From Perkinsela sp. pyNocScin1 (Eukaryota > Euglenozoa > Kinetoplastea > Prokinetoplastida > Perkinselidae): DNA of 64,000 bases. This document shows, piece by piece, positions 28,667-38,720 of the stretch (position 1 is the stretch's first letter; each line of letters begins with the position of its first letter). Location of the stretch: positions 1,302,001-1,366,000 of the forward strand of contig CAXHTR010000005.1 in assembly GCA_964019655.1 (NCBI GenBank). Direction: 5' to 3'. The translations under genes and the position numbers were made by a program. A model generated the notes under the pieces. That model worked only from the letters and a program-made list of their open reading frames with translations, was not told the DNA's origin and did not search any database.

Positions 28667-29572
28667 TTACTGTGCCTCTACTGTGCGCTGATATTTGAGA
28701 ACACGCTTTGAAAAGCGATGCTTACGACCTTTTTCGTCCTTGAGGGCAGAAATCATATTGTTTTTGAAAGTGACAGAGCATGAATTACCATTGATGGAAC
28801 TCAAGAGTACGGCTGTTCCCGAGAGATTGTTTTCATCCAGTATCAAGAAACCAAGTGATGAAGGAATACTTGTGATCACACATGACCCTGAGAATTTATT
28901 CTTTGAGAGATCAATGCGCCAAACACTATTCGGCAGATTCGTGATGAGAATGGGCCCGCTCAGTTTTTGCTCACGCAAAGAAATTTGATTCAAAGTCGCA
29001 GGTAAATGATTGAGATCGATTGTACCTGTAAGGTTACCATGTTCTGCGGTAAGTTCACTGATATTGGGCGGCAGATCTGTCAAGTCGCAGCTACCGCTGA
29101 GTTGTTTAAGGAATGAAGAAAAACGCGTGAGGCTTCGAGGGAGTTTCCTTGTCTCAAACGCAGTGCACAGGCACTTTCCGTGAGCATGAAAATTCTCGAG
29201 ACTTTCCGGTAGATCTGTCATGCTGAGTTTTTCACCACAATGAATATCACGCAAAGTCAACCACTTGAGCTTTGGGGGCAGAAAATCGAAAGAAAGCTTA
29301 CTTGGGCTCAATGCGTCGGCACGCATAATACTATTGTCAACCACCAGTTGAACAATGTTGCCTTCTTCATCACAAGACGCATATTTCCAGTCACAAAAAT
29401 CAATGTATGCACTTGCGTCTGATTCTGTCGTTATGATACCGATGTTGTACTTTTGTGCTTCAGTACAGCCTTCAAAGAATATTTCGAGCCTAGCTTGGTC
29501 AGAAAGCATCGCGTAGTCGAGACGACCGAGGGATTCGTCGATACAAAGAACAGAAAGAAGATTTTGCAGCAT
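28667..29572 (-). CDS. Secreted LRR protein, subfamily A
   Basis: 301 residues from MLQNLLSVLCIDESLGRLDY; the longer frame opens with GTG. AMLSDQARLEIFFEGC leads to a cap YIDFCDWKYASCDEEGNIVQ with the full Cys pair. FLPPKLKWLTLRDIHCG opens the repeats: DLPESLENFHAHGKCLC, KLPRSLTRFSSFLKQLSG, DLPPNISELTAEHGNLTG, HLPATLNQISLREQKLSG, NLPNSVWRIDLSKNKFSG, SIPSSLGFLILDENNLSG. Tail MISALKDEKGRKHRFSKRVL, a basic version of VVDENGxxHPW. Function unknown. Confidence 0.9.
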   Translation of the reverse strand: MLQNLLSVLCIDESLGRLDYAMLSDQARLEIFFEGCTEAQKYNIGIITTESDASAYIDFCDWKYASCDEEGNIVQLVVDNSIMRADALSPSKLSFDFLPPKLKWLTLRDIHCGEKLSMTDLPESLENFHAHGKCLCTAFETRKLPRSLTRFSSFLKQLSGSCDLTDLPPNISELTAEHGNLTGTIDLNHLPATLNQISLREQKLSGPILITNLPNSVWRIDLSKNKFSGSCVITSIPSSLGFLILDENNLSGTAVLLSSINGNSCSVTFKNNMISALKDEKGRKHRFSKRVLKYQRTVEAQ

Positions 29573-29718
29573 ATGAGTGTGTAAAATGCAAAAAGGTTTC
29601 GAACTCACATAGAATTCAATGTAAAATCCACTTGAAGCAAGATAGTCGATCTTAACCTTTCTTGAATTACAATCATCCTTATATATTTGTATCCCTATAT
29701 TCCTTTAGGAATATTGCA

Positions 29719-31080
29719 TCACACCGCATTACCCTCCTTGATCGGATTTCCTTCGAGATTCACGAAACTCCGCCTAAAATCTGTCAAATTTTGAACGCCC
29801 GTTATCGCATTGAATGCGAGGTCGATCGCAATGCGCCGCGCACCGAGGGGTTCAAAGTCGACGACCCCTGAAAATGTATTGGAGCTGGCATTCAACTTTG
29901 TCAGCACCTCTGGCAAATCACCAAGGTCAACGCTCCCTGAAATCGCGTTGTTTCCTAGAAAGATCTTCTGCATAGAGCTCGGAAATCCCCGGAAGTTGAC
30001 ATTCCCTGAAAATTGATTGTTCCGAATGTCGATAAATTTCATCGTCCGCGGCAGTGCTTCGCTGCACAGTGTCCCCTGAAAGCGATTTTTGTTGATGGCC
30101 AACATCTCCATGGCCGAAGGCAAGTGCTGAAAGTCGAAGGCTCCGTCGAACCCACAGGTGCCGATATTGAGGAAACGCAGCATTCGCGGCAATTGCAGCG
30201 TATTGACTTCCCCGCCATATACGTTCTGCTCGACTTTAAAGAAATCGATGCGCTCTGGGAGCTTTGCGAGCTCCAAATCTCCAGTAAGCGGGTTCTCTCC
30301 CGTTGCAAAGTTGATCAGTCCCTGTGGAAGTGTCTCATAGTCGATCGTCCCGGCCATCGCATTGCGCTGCACGCTGAAATGCATAAGCGTTTCTGGGGCA
30401 TTTCTGAAGAAGACATCTCCGGTGAGCTTATTTAAAGTGAATTCGAGGGTGTTGATGTGGGGACTGAGCTTTGTCAGATCCAGGGACCCCGAAAAATTGT
30501 TCCCTCCGGCGTTTATGTACTGGATGCCTTCTGGTAGGCTCGTGAGGTCTATAGTCCCCTCCAAATGATTCTCTGAGACGTGAAGGTAGTTGAGTGACGC
30601 CGGTAGCGCTGTAAAATCAAAATTTCCTGAAAAATTATTCTGACTCATCTGAAATGTGCTGATGCAGTCCGGTAGCAATGATGTGTCTATGGTCCCATGA
30701 AAATTATTATTCTCAATCGTAAAGTTCTCCATGTTCGCAGGCATATCGCAGAAATCTATCGACCCGTGGAGATCGTTGTTTTCGAGCCCCAGCTCCTCCA
30801 CGCTGTCCGGTAGAAACGAAAATTGTACCGATCCACCGAGAAGTTCCTCATTGGGATCTGTTTCTTCATCGTAACTCCAATTAATCGTCACCACTTTACC
30901 AGTTTCTGTACTTAGATGAACTCCAGACCAGTCTTTGACATCTAGGAAATTACCGTTCTCGTCAGTGCATAAAATTTTGCTTTTAACTCCGGAGGCAAAA
31001 ATCTCCATTCGGGCCTGCTGGGAGAGTGATGCAGGATCCAGCCGACCGAGCGATGGGTCGATGAGTAGAAACAAAAGCAT
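29719..31080 (-). CDS. Long LRR protein, subfamily A, about 15 repeats, Cys-less cap
   Basis: 453 residues. MLLFLLIDPSLGRLDPASLS is one of the shortest signals in the window (five hydrophobic residues before IDP). SQQARMEIFASGVKSK, then a cap DVKDWSGVHLSTETGKVVTI without cysteines. About 15 repeats: DMPANMENFTIENNNFHG, LLPDCISTFQMSQNNFSG, ALPASLNYLHVSENHLEG, SLPEGIQYINAGGNNFSG, HLPSAMEMLAINKNRFQG, DLPEVLTKLNASSNTFSG. The end (FVNLEGNPIKEGNAV) has no VDENG. It resembles 24003-25424 and 57982-59343 in length, cap and tail. Confidence 0.92.
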   Translation of the reverse strand: MLLFLLIDPSLGRLDPASLSQQARMEIFASGVKSKILCTDENGNFLDVKDWSGVHLSTETGKVVTINWSYDEETDPNEELLGGSVQFSFLPDSVEELGLENNDLHGSIDFCDMPANMENFTIENNNFHGTIDTSLLPDCISTFQMSQNNFSGNFDFTALPASLNYLHVSENHLEGTIDLTSLPEGIQYINAGGNNFSGSLDLTKLSPHINTLEFTLNKLTGDVFFRNAPETLMHFSVQRNAMAGTIDYETLPQGLINFATGENPLTGDLELAKLPERIDFFKVEQNVYGGEVNTLQLPRMLRFLNIGTCGFDGAFDFQHLPSAMEMLAINKNRFQGTLCSEALPRTMKFIDIRNNQFSGNVNFRGFPSSMQKIFLGNNAISGSVDLGDLPEVLTKLNASSNTFSGVVDFEPLGARRIAIDLAFNAITGVQNLTDFRRSFVNLEGNPIKEGNAV

Positions 31081-31227
31081 TGGAGAGTAAACTTACTATT
31101 TTGCATAAAAAATATACAAGGGTGGGGTCGAGGGAGCAGAGAGCGAAAGCATTAATATCAAAAATAATATCATCTCAATATATCTCACTATATATGACCC
31201 TCTCTGACTTTGTACGCTTCGCACCTT

Positions 31228-32112
31228 TCATTCCCAGTCTTCACCCTCGTCAGCAAACATGTCCTGCATCGCGTCTACCAGCGAAAAACCATCAACCAGC
31301 CCATGCTTATCCGTTGTGAACACATATGCAGCCCCTGTCTCGTCAACAATGGAGGTGAATCTATTCCCGTAGATTTCTGTCACCTTCCACAGACTGCTGT
31401 GGAGCACAGCCGTCCCCGAGAGCAGATTCTTCGAGAAGTCTGCCGCTTCTATGCATTTGAACTCGCTGTCGAAGATCAGATCCGCAGTAAATGCATTGTC
31501 GTTTGCGAGCAAACACACGAGAAGCGGTGGGATATTGCTCAGGTCGAGACTGCCACTGAATGCACAATCGGATATGTCAAGATCTTTGAGTGCTTGCGGC
31601 AGCGATCTGAGGCAAACTGGGCCCTGAAATTCGTTGGACTGAATGTTGAGCTTCTCTAAGCTCTGCGGAAGCGACTTGAGGGAGATTTCTCCCGAAAATT
31701 TATTGCTATAAATTTTGAGCGACTCGAGGCTGGGTGGCAGCGATCGGAAGTCAGCACTCCCGCGCAGTCGATTAGACGAGAGATTCAGCGTGCGAAGCGC
31801 AGGTGGAAAGCTGCAAAAGTCGATCGTTCCGTACGCTTTATTGGTGCCGTAGACAATGAATGTTTCCATGTGACGCGGGAGCCCCGCAGCGTCGATATGC
31901 GTATGTATCTGGGTACGACTGACTCGAAAATAGGTGACAGTCCGTGGCAGAAATTGCAGCGCGAGAGACCCGTCGAAAAAGTCAAAATCGATACCGACCA
32001 CTTGACTTTGGCTATTCAACTGGAGAAACTTCCACGTACTGATGTCTTCGTATTCACCCTCGGTATCTTGAAATGCATATCTCTGATCAATTTCGTCGAC
32101 GAAGAGCTCCAT
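31228..32112 (-). CDS. LRR protein, subfamily A, amber stop in N-terminus
   Basis: 294 residues from MELFVDEIDQRYAFQDTEGE. Upstream in the same frame an ATG at 32190-32188 opens MLYALLEDTADMLSRADILN then MSD, and codon 24 (32121-32119) is TAG where relatives have Gln of SDQ (a CAG to TAG change). The remaining 294 codons are intact: cap DISTWKFLQLNSQSQVVGI without cysteines, repeats SFPPALRTLNLSSNRLRG, SLPPSLESLKIYSNKFSG, SLPQSLEKLNIQSNEFQG, SLPQALKDLDISDCAFSG, tail FTSIVDETGAAYVFTTDK. It may be a recent pseudogene, use readthrough, or start at the internal Met without a signal. Confidence 0.8.
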   Translation of the reverse strand: MELFVDEIDQRYAFQDTEGEYEDISTWKFLQLNSQSQVVGIDFDFFDGSLALQFLPRTVTYFRVSRTQIHTHIDAAGLPRHMETFIVYGTNKAYGTIDFCSFPPALRTLNLSSNRLRGSADFRSLPPSLESLKIYSNKFSGEISLKSLPQSLEKLNIQSNEFQGPVCLRSLPQALKDLDISDCAFSGSLDLSNIPPLLVCLLANDNAFTADLIFDSEFKCIEAADFSKNLLSGTAVLHSSLWKVTEIYGNRFTSIVDETGAAYVFTTDKHGLVDGFSLVDAMQDMFADEGEDWE

Positions 32113-32190
32113 GAGCGTCTAATCACTCATATTCAGGATGTCAGCACGGCTCAGCATGTCTGCGGTATCCTCGAGCAGCGCATATAGCAT

Positions 32191-32763
32191 TGTAGATGCT
32201 GATTGAGAGGAAACGTGCAAGAATCATTATATTGCTGGTCGACGCGATTATGCGATGTGACATAAGTCAGCCAATATGCTCGCCACAGAAGTATTACAAG
32301 AGGAGAAATCTCTCATTACATCGCAGAAATCTGAAAGTGGCTCCCAATCTCTTCAAAATGTCTCGCCGGCTCTCTCAATTTTTAAAACAAAGGAGACGAA
32401 TCCCCATTCAACGAGAATCGACTGCATACGGAGAGCCTTGTCATTCTGGGGTTTCTTTCTAGGAAAAATGCTTCTAACAATTTACCGGGTAAGGGTAATG
32501 CAGACAATTCCATAAGTTTCTACCAAAATCTTAAAAGAGTTCCTTTTTCCAGAGAAAATAAGGCAGTGCGCAAAGCTTTATCCCACAGAGACAGAAAACT
32601 TCGATGCATTTGATTTCAGTGATAAGTATTTGTCTTTTATCAAAACTTTCGTGATAATCATTTGTCTACTCAAATAGTATAGTGATAATTATTTGTCGGC
32701 CCCAAAACATTAAGTGAGCACATTGCAACTGAGTGCACATTGCATGCTCCTTCGCATTTCTTT
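32191..32763. other. Intergenic, no gene seen
   Basis: 573 bases. No supported gene. Short open frames on the + strand (32196-32515) have no family pattern. Confidence 0.4.
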
Positions 32764-33510
32764 TTACGCTTCATACTCAAATTCCTCTGCGATTCGATCC
32801 AAATACGCGTCGCATTCTGCGAAGCGAGCCGTCCCCCAAGCTTCGACATTTTGCGGCCCGATGTGAATTCGCCTGTCCAATTTTTTGAAATTGTGTACTT
32901 TGAACTTCGCGTGCTGACTCTCAATGTACACACCTTCAAAGTTGCGTGGAAGTTTCGCGCTGGTGCCTTTCAGCGCATCAATGTTGACCGCAGACAGCGT
33001 GACTATACGAATGGCCTGCGGCAGATTCGCCAGGGATACCTGCCCGACTGTGCAGGACTGAACGACATGAAACTCTTCAACACGCGGTGGTAAGTCTTGG
33101 AGCGTTTGCACTGTCAGTGGCCCTGTCAGGCCCTGGCACCGCCGTAAAAATATATACTCGAGAGATCGGGGGAAAAACCTTGTCGACGCCACGTGTGCGA
33201 CGCTGCAGTCGTCAAAGTGGGCAGTTTCTGTTGTTGGTGGCAGCCAGCGCAGATCGGCTCGAAGGACCATCTGTGGGAGGCTCGCTGGCGTCTGCCAGAT
33301 GATTTTTCGCACTTCTGTATCGACACACTGGACACAGCGCAGGTGGCACACATCATATATATCGAAGCCATCGCGGAGGACCTGCCACCTTCGGAGCGCT
33401 TCGACAGGTTTCTTAAGGTCGTCCAGGCGGAGACACTTATGCATTAGGAACGGTTGGAAGTGCGCGCGTGGGTCAGCTGGATCAGCTGTGAGAAGCAGTG
33501 AGAGGAACAT
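32764..33510 (-). CDS. Secreted LRR protein, subfamily C
   Basis: 248 residues from MFLSLLLTADPADPRAHFQP (the frame is open 32 codons further). The cap DIYDVCHLRCVQCVDTEVRK has three Cys but no Trp beside the first, an unusual form. C landmarks: DLRWLPPTTETAHFDDC, FFPRSLEYIFLRRCQGLTG, DLPPRVEEFHVVQSCTVG, NLPQAIRIVTLSAVNI, KLPRNFEGVYIESQHAK. The tail has FKKLDRRIHIGPQNVEAWG and an acidic end DAYLDRIAEEFEYEA. Confidence 0.86.
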   Translation of the reverse strand: MFLSLLLTADPADPRAHFQPFLMHKCLRLDDLKKPVEALRRWQVLRDGFDIYDVCHLRCVQCVDTEVRKIIWQTPASLPQMVLRADLRWLPPTTETAHFDDCSVAHVASTRFFPRSLEYIFLRRCQGLTGPLTVQTLQDLPPRVEEFHVVQSCTVGQVSLANLPQAIRIVTLSAVNIDALKGTSAKLPRNFEGVYIESQHAKFKVHNFKKLDRRIHIGPQNVEAWGTARFAECDAYLDRIAEEFEYEA

Positions 33511-34178
33511 TGCTGAAAGGAAGAATTCATGAAGAAAAAAAAGGTTTGGAAATATGGTCGCAGTGTGAAACGAAAGCGATGCGTTCGAGAGGGCAAAAGC
33601 GGACAAGAGCTGTGATGTTTATAAGTCCTATCAAACAATGGCAGTAAACTGCAGAAAATTTCGACTATATTTACGCTAACGATGCAAAGACCAGAGACAA
33701 AGCACTTCTCAAACATCGAGTACGAGAGACGGCTGAAGGTCCTGGAAAATTAAAACGGGGACTCGCCTTTGCCAAAAAATATGATAAGAACCGAATCTTA
33801 ACGGAAAAGCGCCTTAGCCTCAAAAATCTCGCAGATTGTTCACTCAATGTAGCGCATGACTTCAAAATGCGTATAAATGAATGGTTATCAGCTTGTATTT
33901 GGTCTTTCGCACAGCATGCGGCGTACTTCGGTCACTGATCTCGGTGAATGCTCCTTTCGATTGTCTCATGACGAAAGAACTCAAGGAAAGCTTCCTTCAC
34001 ACTTTTCTGAAGCACGCAGAAATTCAAATGAACACTTCGAATACATTGAAATAATTACCAAAGAGCACACTGAACGATGCAATGTATATCAGCATATGTT
34101 ACCACAGAGCACACGCATGAATATCTATATACGCATTTGATCAAATTCTATTTCAATAATCAATGGAACATACACACT
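33511..34178. other. Intergenic, no gene seen
   Basis: 668 bases with no supported gene or RNA. Confidence 0.4.
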
Positions 34179-35039
34179 TCACGCACTGATTTGCTCCACC
34201 TCCCCACCAAGCATATACGAGGCATGCGGGTGCGGTTCACCATTTTCATCGACCACTGCCTTTACAGTCCCCGGGTGCAGCGCGACTTCTTTGAAATCCT
34301 TCCGGATGACAGCAGTGGCGTCAAACTTGTTTGCCGCTGCTGAGACGTCTGAGGGACTCCGCGATGGATGCGTGAGCCGAAATTCGCCACAAAACGCGTT
34401 GCTGTCGAGGAACAGACTCTGCAGGTTCACTGGGAGATGGTCAAAGTTCAAAGGCCCGCAAAACGCGTTTCTGGAAAGGTCGATCTCTTCGAGCGTCTCT
34501 GGGAGCCTTTCGAGATTTATGCTGCCCTTGAAAGCGTTTCTTGTCAGCGCGAGGAATTGCAGTTTTTTTGGTAATGCCGTGAGGTCGCAGCTTCCCGTAA
34601 AATTGTTTTCCGTAAGATCGACGATCTCGACTTCAGACGGCAGCGTGGTCAAGTCCACGGGCCCAGTCATCTTCGTAAAGTTGAGCTCTAAGACGACGAG
34701 GGCCGGCGGCAGCTGCGATGTGTCAACAGTCCCATCGACGGGTGGGCTGACGATCTGAATCCACCGGAGGCTGGGCGGCAGAAACTGCAGGTCGATCGTT
34801 CCCGTCATTTTATCAAACCAGAAAGAAATTTGGACGATCTTGCCATTCTCCTGCTTGAAAATCTTCGGGTTCCACGTCGCGAAGTCGGTGAAGTCGCCGT
34901 ATTCATCGCTGAGCGCATCGATGTGCGGATGTTTGAGGCCGCCCACGAGTAGCTCCATGCGGGCCTGGTCGGTGAGCGCGTCGAGGCGCATGCGGCCGAG
35001 CATGTCGTCGATTGCTGAGAAAATGAGCGCTGCTGGCAT
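34179..35039 (-). CDS. Secreted LRR protein, subfamily A, Cys-less cap
   Basis: 286 residues. MPAALIFSAIDDMLGRMRLD, then ALTDQARMELLVGGLK. The cap DFATWNPKIFKQENGKIVQI lacks both cysteines. Repeats: FLPPSLRWIQIVSPPVDG, QLPPALVVLELNFTKMTG, TLPSEVEIVDLTENNFTG, ALPKKLQFLALTRNAFKG, RLPETLEEIDLSRNAFCG, HLPVNLQSLFLDSNAFCG. Tail TVKAVVDENGEPHPHASYM, a close match to the family consensus. Start fixed by ATG at 35039-35037 and by the family alignment. Function unknown. Confidence 0.92.
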   Translation of the reverse strand: MPAALIFSAIDDMLGRMRLDALTDQARMELLVGGLKHPHIDALSDEYGDFTDFATWNPKIFKQENGKIVQISFWFDKMTGTIDLQFLPPSLRWIQIVSPPVDGTVDTSQLPPALVVLELNFTKMTGPVDLTTLPSEVEIVDLTENNFTGSCDLTALPKKLQFLALTRNAFKGSINLERLPETLEEIDLSRNAFCGPLNFDHLPVNLQSLFLDSNAFCGEFRLTHPSRSPSDVSAAANKFDATAVIRKDFKEVALHPGTVKAVVDENGEPHPHASYMLGGEVEQISA

Positions 35040-35471
35040 GTGAGAAAATGAAATTACTTATAGATACAAGATGATATGATATGATGACAGCATGATATAA
35101 GGTTTCCGTACGTTTCGTATGATCGCTAACACATCGTTCATGTCAGGCCATATGGAAGTGTATGACCTTTGAAACACATACGCAATAGCCTAATAAATCT
35201 CTTGTCACAAAAGGATCAAAAAGATTTTCTTGTGTACTGATAGCACTTGAACCGCGATCAGTAACTTGAGACTTCCAGGCATCTATATGTCATGAACCGA
35301 AAGTAATGTCGGTTACTGTGTGATGGGTCGGCGGATATGAGCGTCAGCATCTATTGGTGTACGAACAAAATTGTCGGGTTTTCAACTGCTGGAAGACTTT
35401 TGAATTTGCAGATTTCTGTGAAAAATCGATCATTCAAGAAACGTATAAACTTCCACCATTCCCCCACCCTT
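35040..35471. other. Intergenic, no gene seen
   Basis: 432 bases with short GATATGAT-like repeats near 35070. No gene supported. Confidence 0.4.
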
Positions 35472-36350
35472 TTAGTACAGCGGCATATCCATAAAGAATG
35501 TGAAACTTACTTCTGGGTCCGCCGACCAGCGCATAGCACCCCACTCCTCGTAGTACGCATCCATCGCCCGAACGTGCTCACAGTACGCCGCTACGTAGCA
35601 TTTTGTATTGAGTTTAAGCTGCACGCGGCCGTCGACCTTCTTGCCGGATCGCTCAAAGAGCTTCACTCTGCCCATAAGGTTATCCTTTCCCTCGAGTGCG
35701 ATACGCTCCAGGCCCTTCGGTAGCGTCAGATTATCAATAAAAGCCTTTTTGAGCGAATTATTCTTGATGCAGAGGACTTTCATCGTCTCTGGCAGGCAGT
35801 TCAACGTGACTTTTCCCATGAGCCATCCGTCTTTGAGATATACATACTCCATTTTGCTCGGGAGACGCTGCAGATTGAGCGGCTGGGGCGTATCAGCGCC
35901 TGCCATGAGCCTGCATGTGTCAAAGCAGAGGAACCGGAGGTCCCGCGGAAGTCGATCGGCCCGCCAGGCGCGCACGAGGTGCAGCTGACGGAAGTGCATG
36001 GTCCGCAGTGTGCTCGGCAGCCAGTCGGCGTCGACGTACCACCGGTTGCCGACCCACATGATGCGCCCGTGGCTGTTCTGCTCGTAGGCCACACAGGTGC
36101 AGATGAAAGAGATAATTGTGTCTTTGTCGCACTCGACGCCGCGCCACGTACAGATGTCGTCTATTTGGAATTCGGGGGTTCGGATGTAGTGCTCGAAGAT
36201 AAAAGCGGCGCGGTACGTGTTTTCAAAATTTTCGCGGAGTGCATATCGAAAAGCTGTGTGCTGGAGGGCGCGATTCTCACTGGGTTGAGGGGTATCAGCG
36301 GTAGAGAGTAAGTCAGATGTGCAGAGAGCGAAAAGATGACTTGTCAGCAT
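35472..36350 (-). CDS. Secreted LRR protein, subfamily C
   Basis: 292 residues. MLTSHLFALCTSDLLSTADT, then PQPSENRALQHTAFRYAL. The cap is DDICTWRGVECDKDTIISFI. C landmarks: DWLPSTLRTMHFRQLHLV, RLPRDLRFLCFDTCRLM, RLPSKMEYVYLKDGWLMG, CLPETMKVLCIKNNSLKK, TLPKGLERIALEG. Tail FERSGKKVDGRVQLKLN, the VDxRV type, then about 45 residues rich in Tyr, Trp and Met. It is nearest to 2512-3354, which also has an aromatic extension after the tail motif. Confidence 0.88.
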   Translation of the reverse strand: MLTSHLFALCTSDLLSTADTPQPSENRALQHTAFRYALRENFENTYRAAFIFEHYIRTPEFQIDDICTWRGVECDKDTIISFICTCVAYEQNSHGRIMWVGNRWYVDADWLPSTLRTMHFRQLHLVRAWRADRLPRDLRFLCFDTCRLMAGADTPQPLNLQRLPSKMEYVYLKDGWLMGKVTLNCLPETMKVLCIKNNSLKKAFIDNLTLPKGLERIALEGKDNLMGRVKLFERSGKKVDGRVQLKLNTKCYVAAYCEHVRAMDAYYEEWGAMRWSADPEVSFTFFMDMPLY

Positions 36351-36938
36351 ATGAACTGCGAGAGAAAAAATGCAAAAAGTACATAATCCCCAATAGCTTC
36401 ATGCGCTTTGGAAGACTGCAAGTGTGTCTATAGCGCTCTGTCGATCGAGACCTCTGCCATTGAACTTGAAAATAGCTACCAGAATCCGCTGGAGGTCGAT
36501 CGACACCTCTGGTCAGATATGGAATGCTTCCGCCGAGTCTCGCCAATAGCGCCTGCAATGTGAGTCTTTTTCGGTCATGCTTCCTTCCACATGTACAGTT
36601 TCAGGTGACCGTTTCACTGCTTCTCTGCGAGTTCAGAGAAGCTACAATGCGGGCTTGCAGCATGGGTTCGGTAGAAATGCGTCAAGGATTCGAGCAGAAA
36701 TGCGTAGAGAAGCGAAAGGGCACTGAAAACGACATGTGGATCATTGGAATAGAGAGAAAATGTTGAAATAAGTGCGATCCTTTAGACGAATTCAACAGAA
36801 AAGAAAATGTCCTACTTTTCTGCCTTTCCAGCACTGAAATGGGCAGAGAAGCCTTACTTGCGCCTATGCACGCGTATTTTTTGATAAAAGTAGTAATTTC
36901 TTTGTTTGCTTTGAGCGATTGAAGCTGAGTGAATCAAC
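36351..36938. other. Intergenic, no gene seen
   Basis: 588 bases. TCGATCGA followed by ACCTCTG-like sequence occurs twice (about 36440 and 36496). No gene supported. Confidence 0.4.
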
Positions 36939-37736
36939 TTAAATCCCACGGAAACGCTCGATGCATTTGTCGTTGAGCGGCGTAAAGTACCGATATTCCT
37001 TCAAGTTAATCCTATGCGTTGACTTTGACTTCATGTTGATCGCGCGGACACGCTCGTCGACATCGTGGCCTCGCATCTCAACGACGTCAGTCTTGCTCGA
37101 CTTGCTGAGCAAGTACACGTTGCACAGCCGGAAGCACTCGGGGAGCGCCTCGTTTGCCATGACGAGCCTTTGGATGTGCCCCATGTTGTTGATGCTCAAA
37201 TAGCGCATATTTGGGGGAAGCGACGCCATAAGCACTGTTTTGTACAGCGGCGAGTTGAACTGCAGCGATACTTCTTCGAGTTGTGGGGGGAAATCTGCAG
37301 TGTTTAAAATGTGCGTCGCCTTTTTCGGCCACCCGTGCGGCGGTCCCCCGTTGTGCACTGTTGTGTGCGCCAAGTAAATGTACCTGAGGTCTCTGGGTAA
37401 AATGCGAGGTGAAAAGTCCGGCATTGTGCAGTGCAGGTGGATGTATCGAACGGTCTGTGGCAGATATTGTAGCTCGACATGGGGCATAAAGTACGCGAAT
37501 TTGTAGAAGAGCACTGCGTGGACGACACCATCTTCGCAATCAGTCATTTTCCATGTGCAGCAGTCAGCTTTTGTCGACGTGGGCCCAAGCGCGTAGCTCC
37601 ACACGCCTTTTTCAATACTTTTCGGGGAGGTGAGGGCGGCCTCGATGAGGGTTTGCTGCATTGATGGTGGTGTATGGGGACTTTGTCGCGTATCAGCAGA
37701 GGAGCTGAAGAGCACAGGAAGGAAGATGCGGAGCAT
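36939..37736 (-). CDS. Secreted LRR protein, subfamily C
   Basis: 265 residues. MLRIFLPVLFSSSADTRQSP, then SMQQTLIEAALTSPKS. The cap KADCCTWKMTDCEDGVVHAV has a doubled first Cys, as in 14779-15459. C landmarks: QYLPQTVRYIHLHCTMPD, ILPRDLRYIYLAHTTVHN, DFPPQLEEVSLQFNSPL, SLPPNMRYLSINNMGHI, then ALPECFRLCNVYLLSK. Tail TDVVEMRGHDVDERVRAI and a basic end. First gene of this long - cluster, facing the region that holds the two transposons. Confidence 0.88.
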   Translation of the reverse strand: MLRIFLPVLFSSSADTRQSPHTPPSMQQTLIEAALTSPKSIEKGVWSYALGPTSTKADCCTWKMTDCEDGVVHAVLFYKFAYFMPHVELQYLPQTVRYIHLHCTMPDFSPRILPRDLRYIYLAHTTVHNGGPPHGWPKKATHILNTADFPPQLEEVSLQFNSPLYKTVLMASLPPNMRYLSINNMGHIQRLVMANEALPECFRLCNVYLLSKSSKTDVVEMRGHDVDERVRAINMKSKSTHRINLKEYRYFTPLNDKCIERFRGI

Positions 37737-38517
37737 GAGAGATAATGGAAGGTATAGAATGATGCATGTATGATGGGAAGAAAAATACCAGTGAATTCCC
37801 AGGAATTAAAATCGAAACGATATCATGATATGCTGTCTTTGAGGAGCCCGAGCGACTATCAAGTCGCTCCAGCCGACTTTGTTCATCAGTTATGAATGAA
37901 CGACTGCTCATTCTATAAATTTTCATTTTACGAAAGCTTATAAAGCCGGTCTCTCGTAAAGACCGTCAAATTGATGGAATCTGCCACTCTTTTACCTCAC
38001 GACAATGCCACAGAGAAAAATTTCCGAATGTTGTACTAGAATGAAGGTGCTTGCGCAGCAGATTCCTTTCCTTTCATCCCCGCAAGTGCACACACCAAAA
38101 TTACCAAGCCAAATTACCTGAGCGAAGGAGAGCTCATAGTCCTCTGTTGGTCAATAATAGTATGCGATGGATTCCATAATTATTGCGCATTGTATGAAAT
38201 GTTCTTCTGCATGGCAAGAATTGTTGGAATGTTATGACGATCTAAGTAGTCATCAGCGACTAGAATTAACGGGACAAACAGAACAAAAGCTCGGACTTTC
38301 ATACTAATATTGCTAACACAAGACAAGCAGGCAATACCTAAATCGCCATCCATGGACCATTAACTTACGTTTAACTAAGATACTACGACCCATCTGGTAG
38401 ATACAACTAAGTCATCTTATAGACTAGCAATAGTTGCTCTATCATCTCTGTGCAATTCTATTATCATTCACGATTGGAACTAGAATAGCCCACATGCAGA
38501 GTTTACATATACAACAA
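37737..38517. promoter_or_regulatory. Left part of a divergent strand-switch region, no gene seen
   Basis: About 780 bases between the start of the - cluster and the left end of the first transposon. With the two transposons removed, this region, 40883-42252 and 47236-47647 would form one divergent gap of about 2.6 kb. No gene or RNA recognised. Placing transcription initiation here is inference from directional clustering. Confidence 0.4.
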
Positions 38518-38673
38518 CCCGTGGGCGACTTTTAAGTGCAACAAGAGGCGACTTTTAAGTGCAACAAGGGAAAAAGGCCGAAAATTAGGCGACTATTAAG
38601 TGCAACAATCTAGTAATGGGACATCGGTAAGGGAGTTTTAAGTGCAACATTAGGCGACTTTTAAGTGCAACAA
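38518..38673 (+). repeat. Left-end repeat array of transposon 1 (5 copies)
   Basis: Copies lie at 38524-38544, 38547-38567, 38588-38608 (one base changed), 38631-38649 (divergent left half) and 38653-38673. All point rightward and share TTAAGTGCAACA. They are the likely transposase binding sites; the outermost copy forms the terminal inverted repeat. Confidence 0.85.
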
Positions 38674-38720
38674 GAACAGTTATAAAAAAAAATTAGAAGA
38701 AATCTCTTTACACGCTAAAC

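Noticed and set aside
32488-32500. GGTAAGGGTAATG shared with 42965-42977 and resembling a 5' splice site
   Set aside because: A 13-base match between two places is expected many times by chance in 64 kb, and no matching 3' site or split ORF was found.
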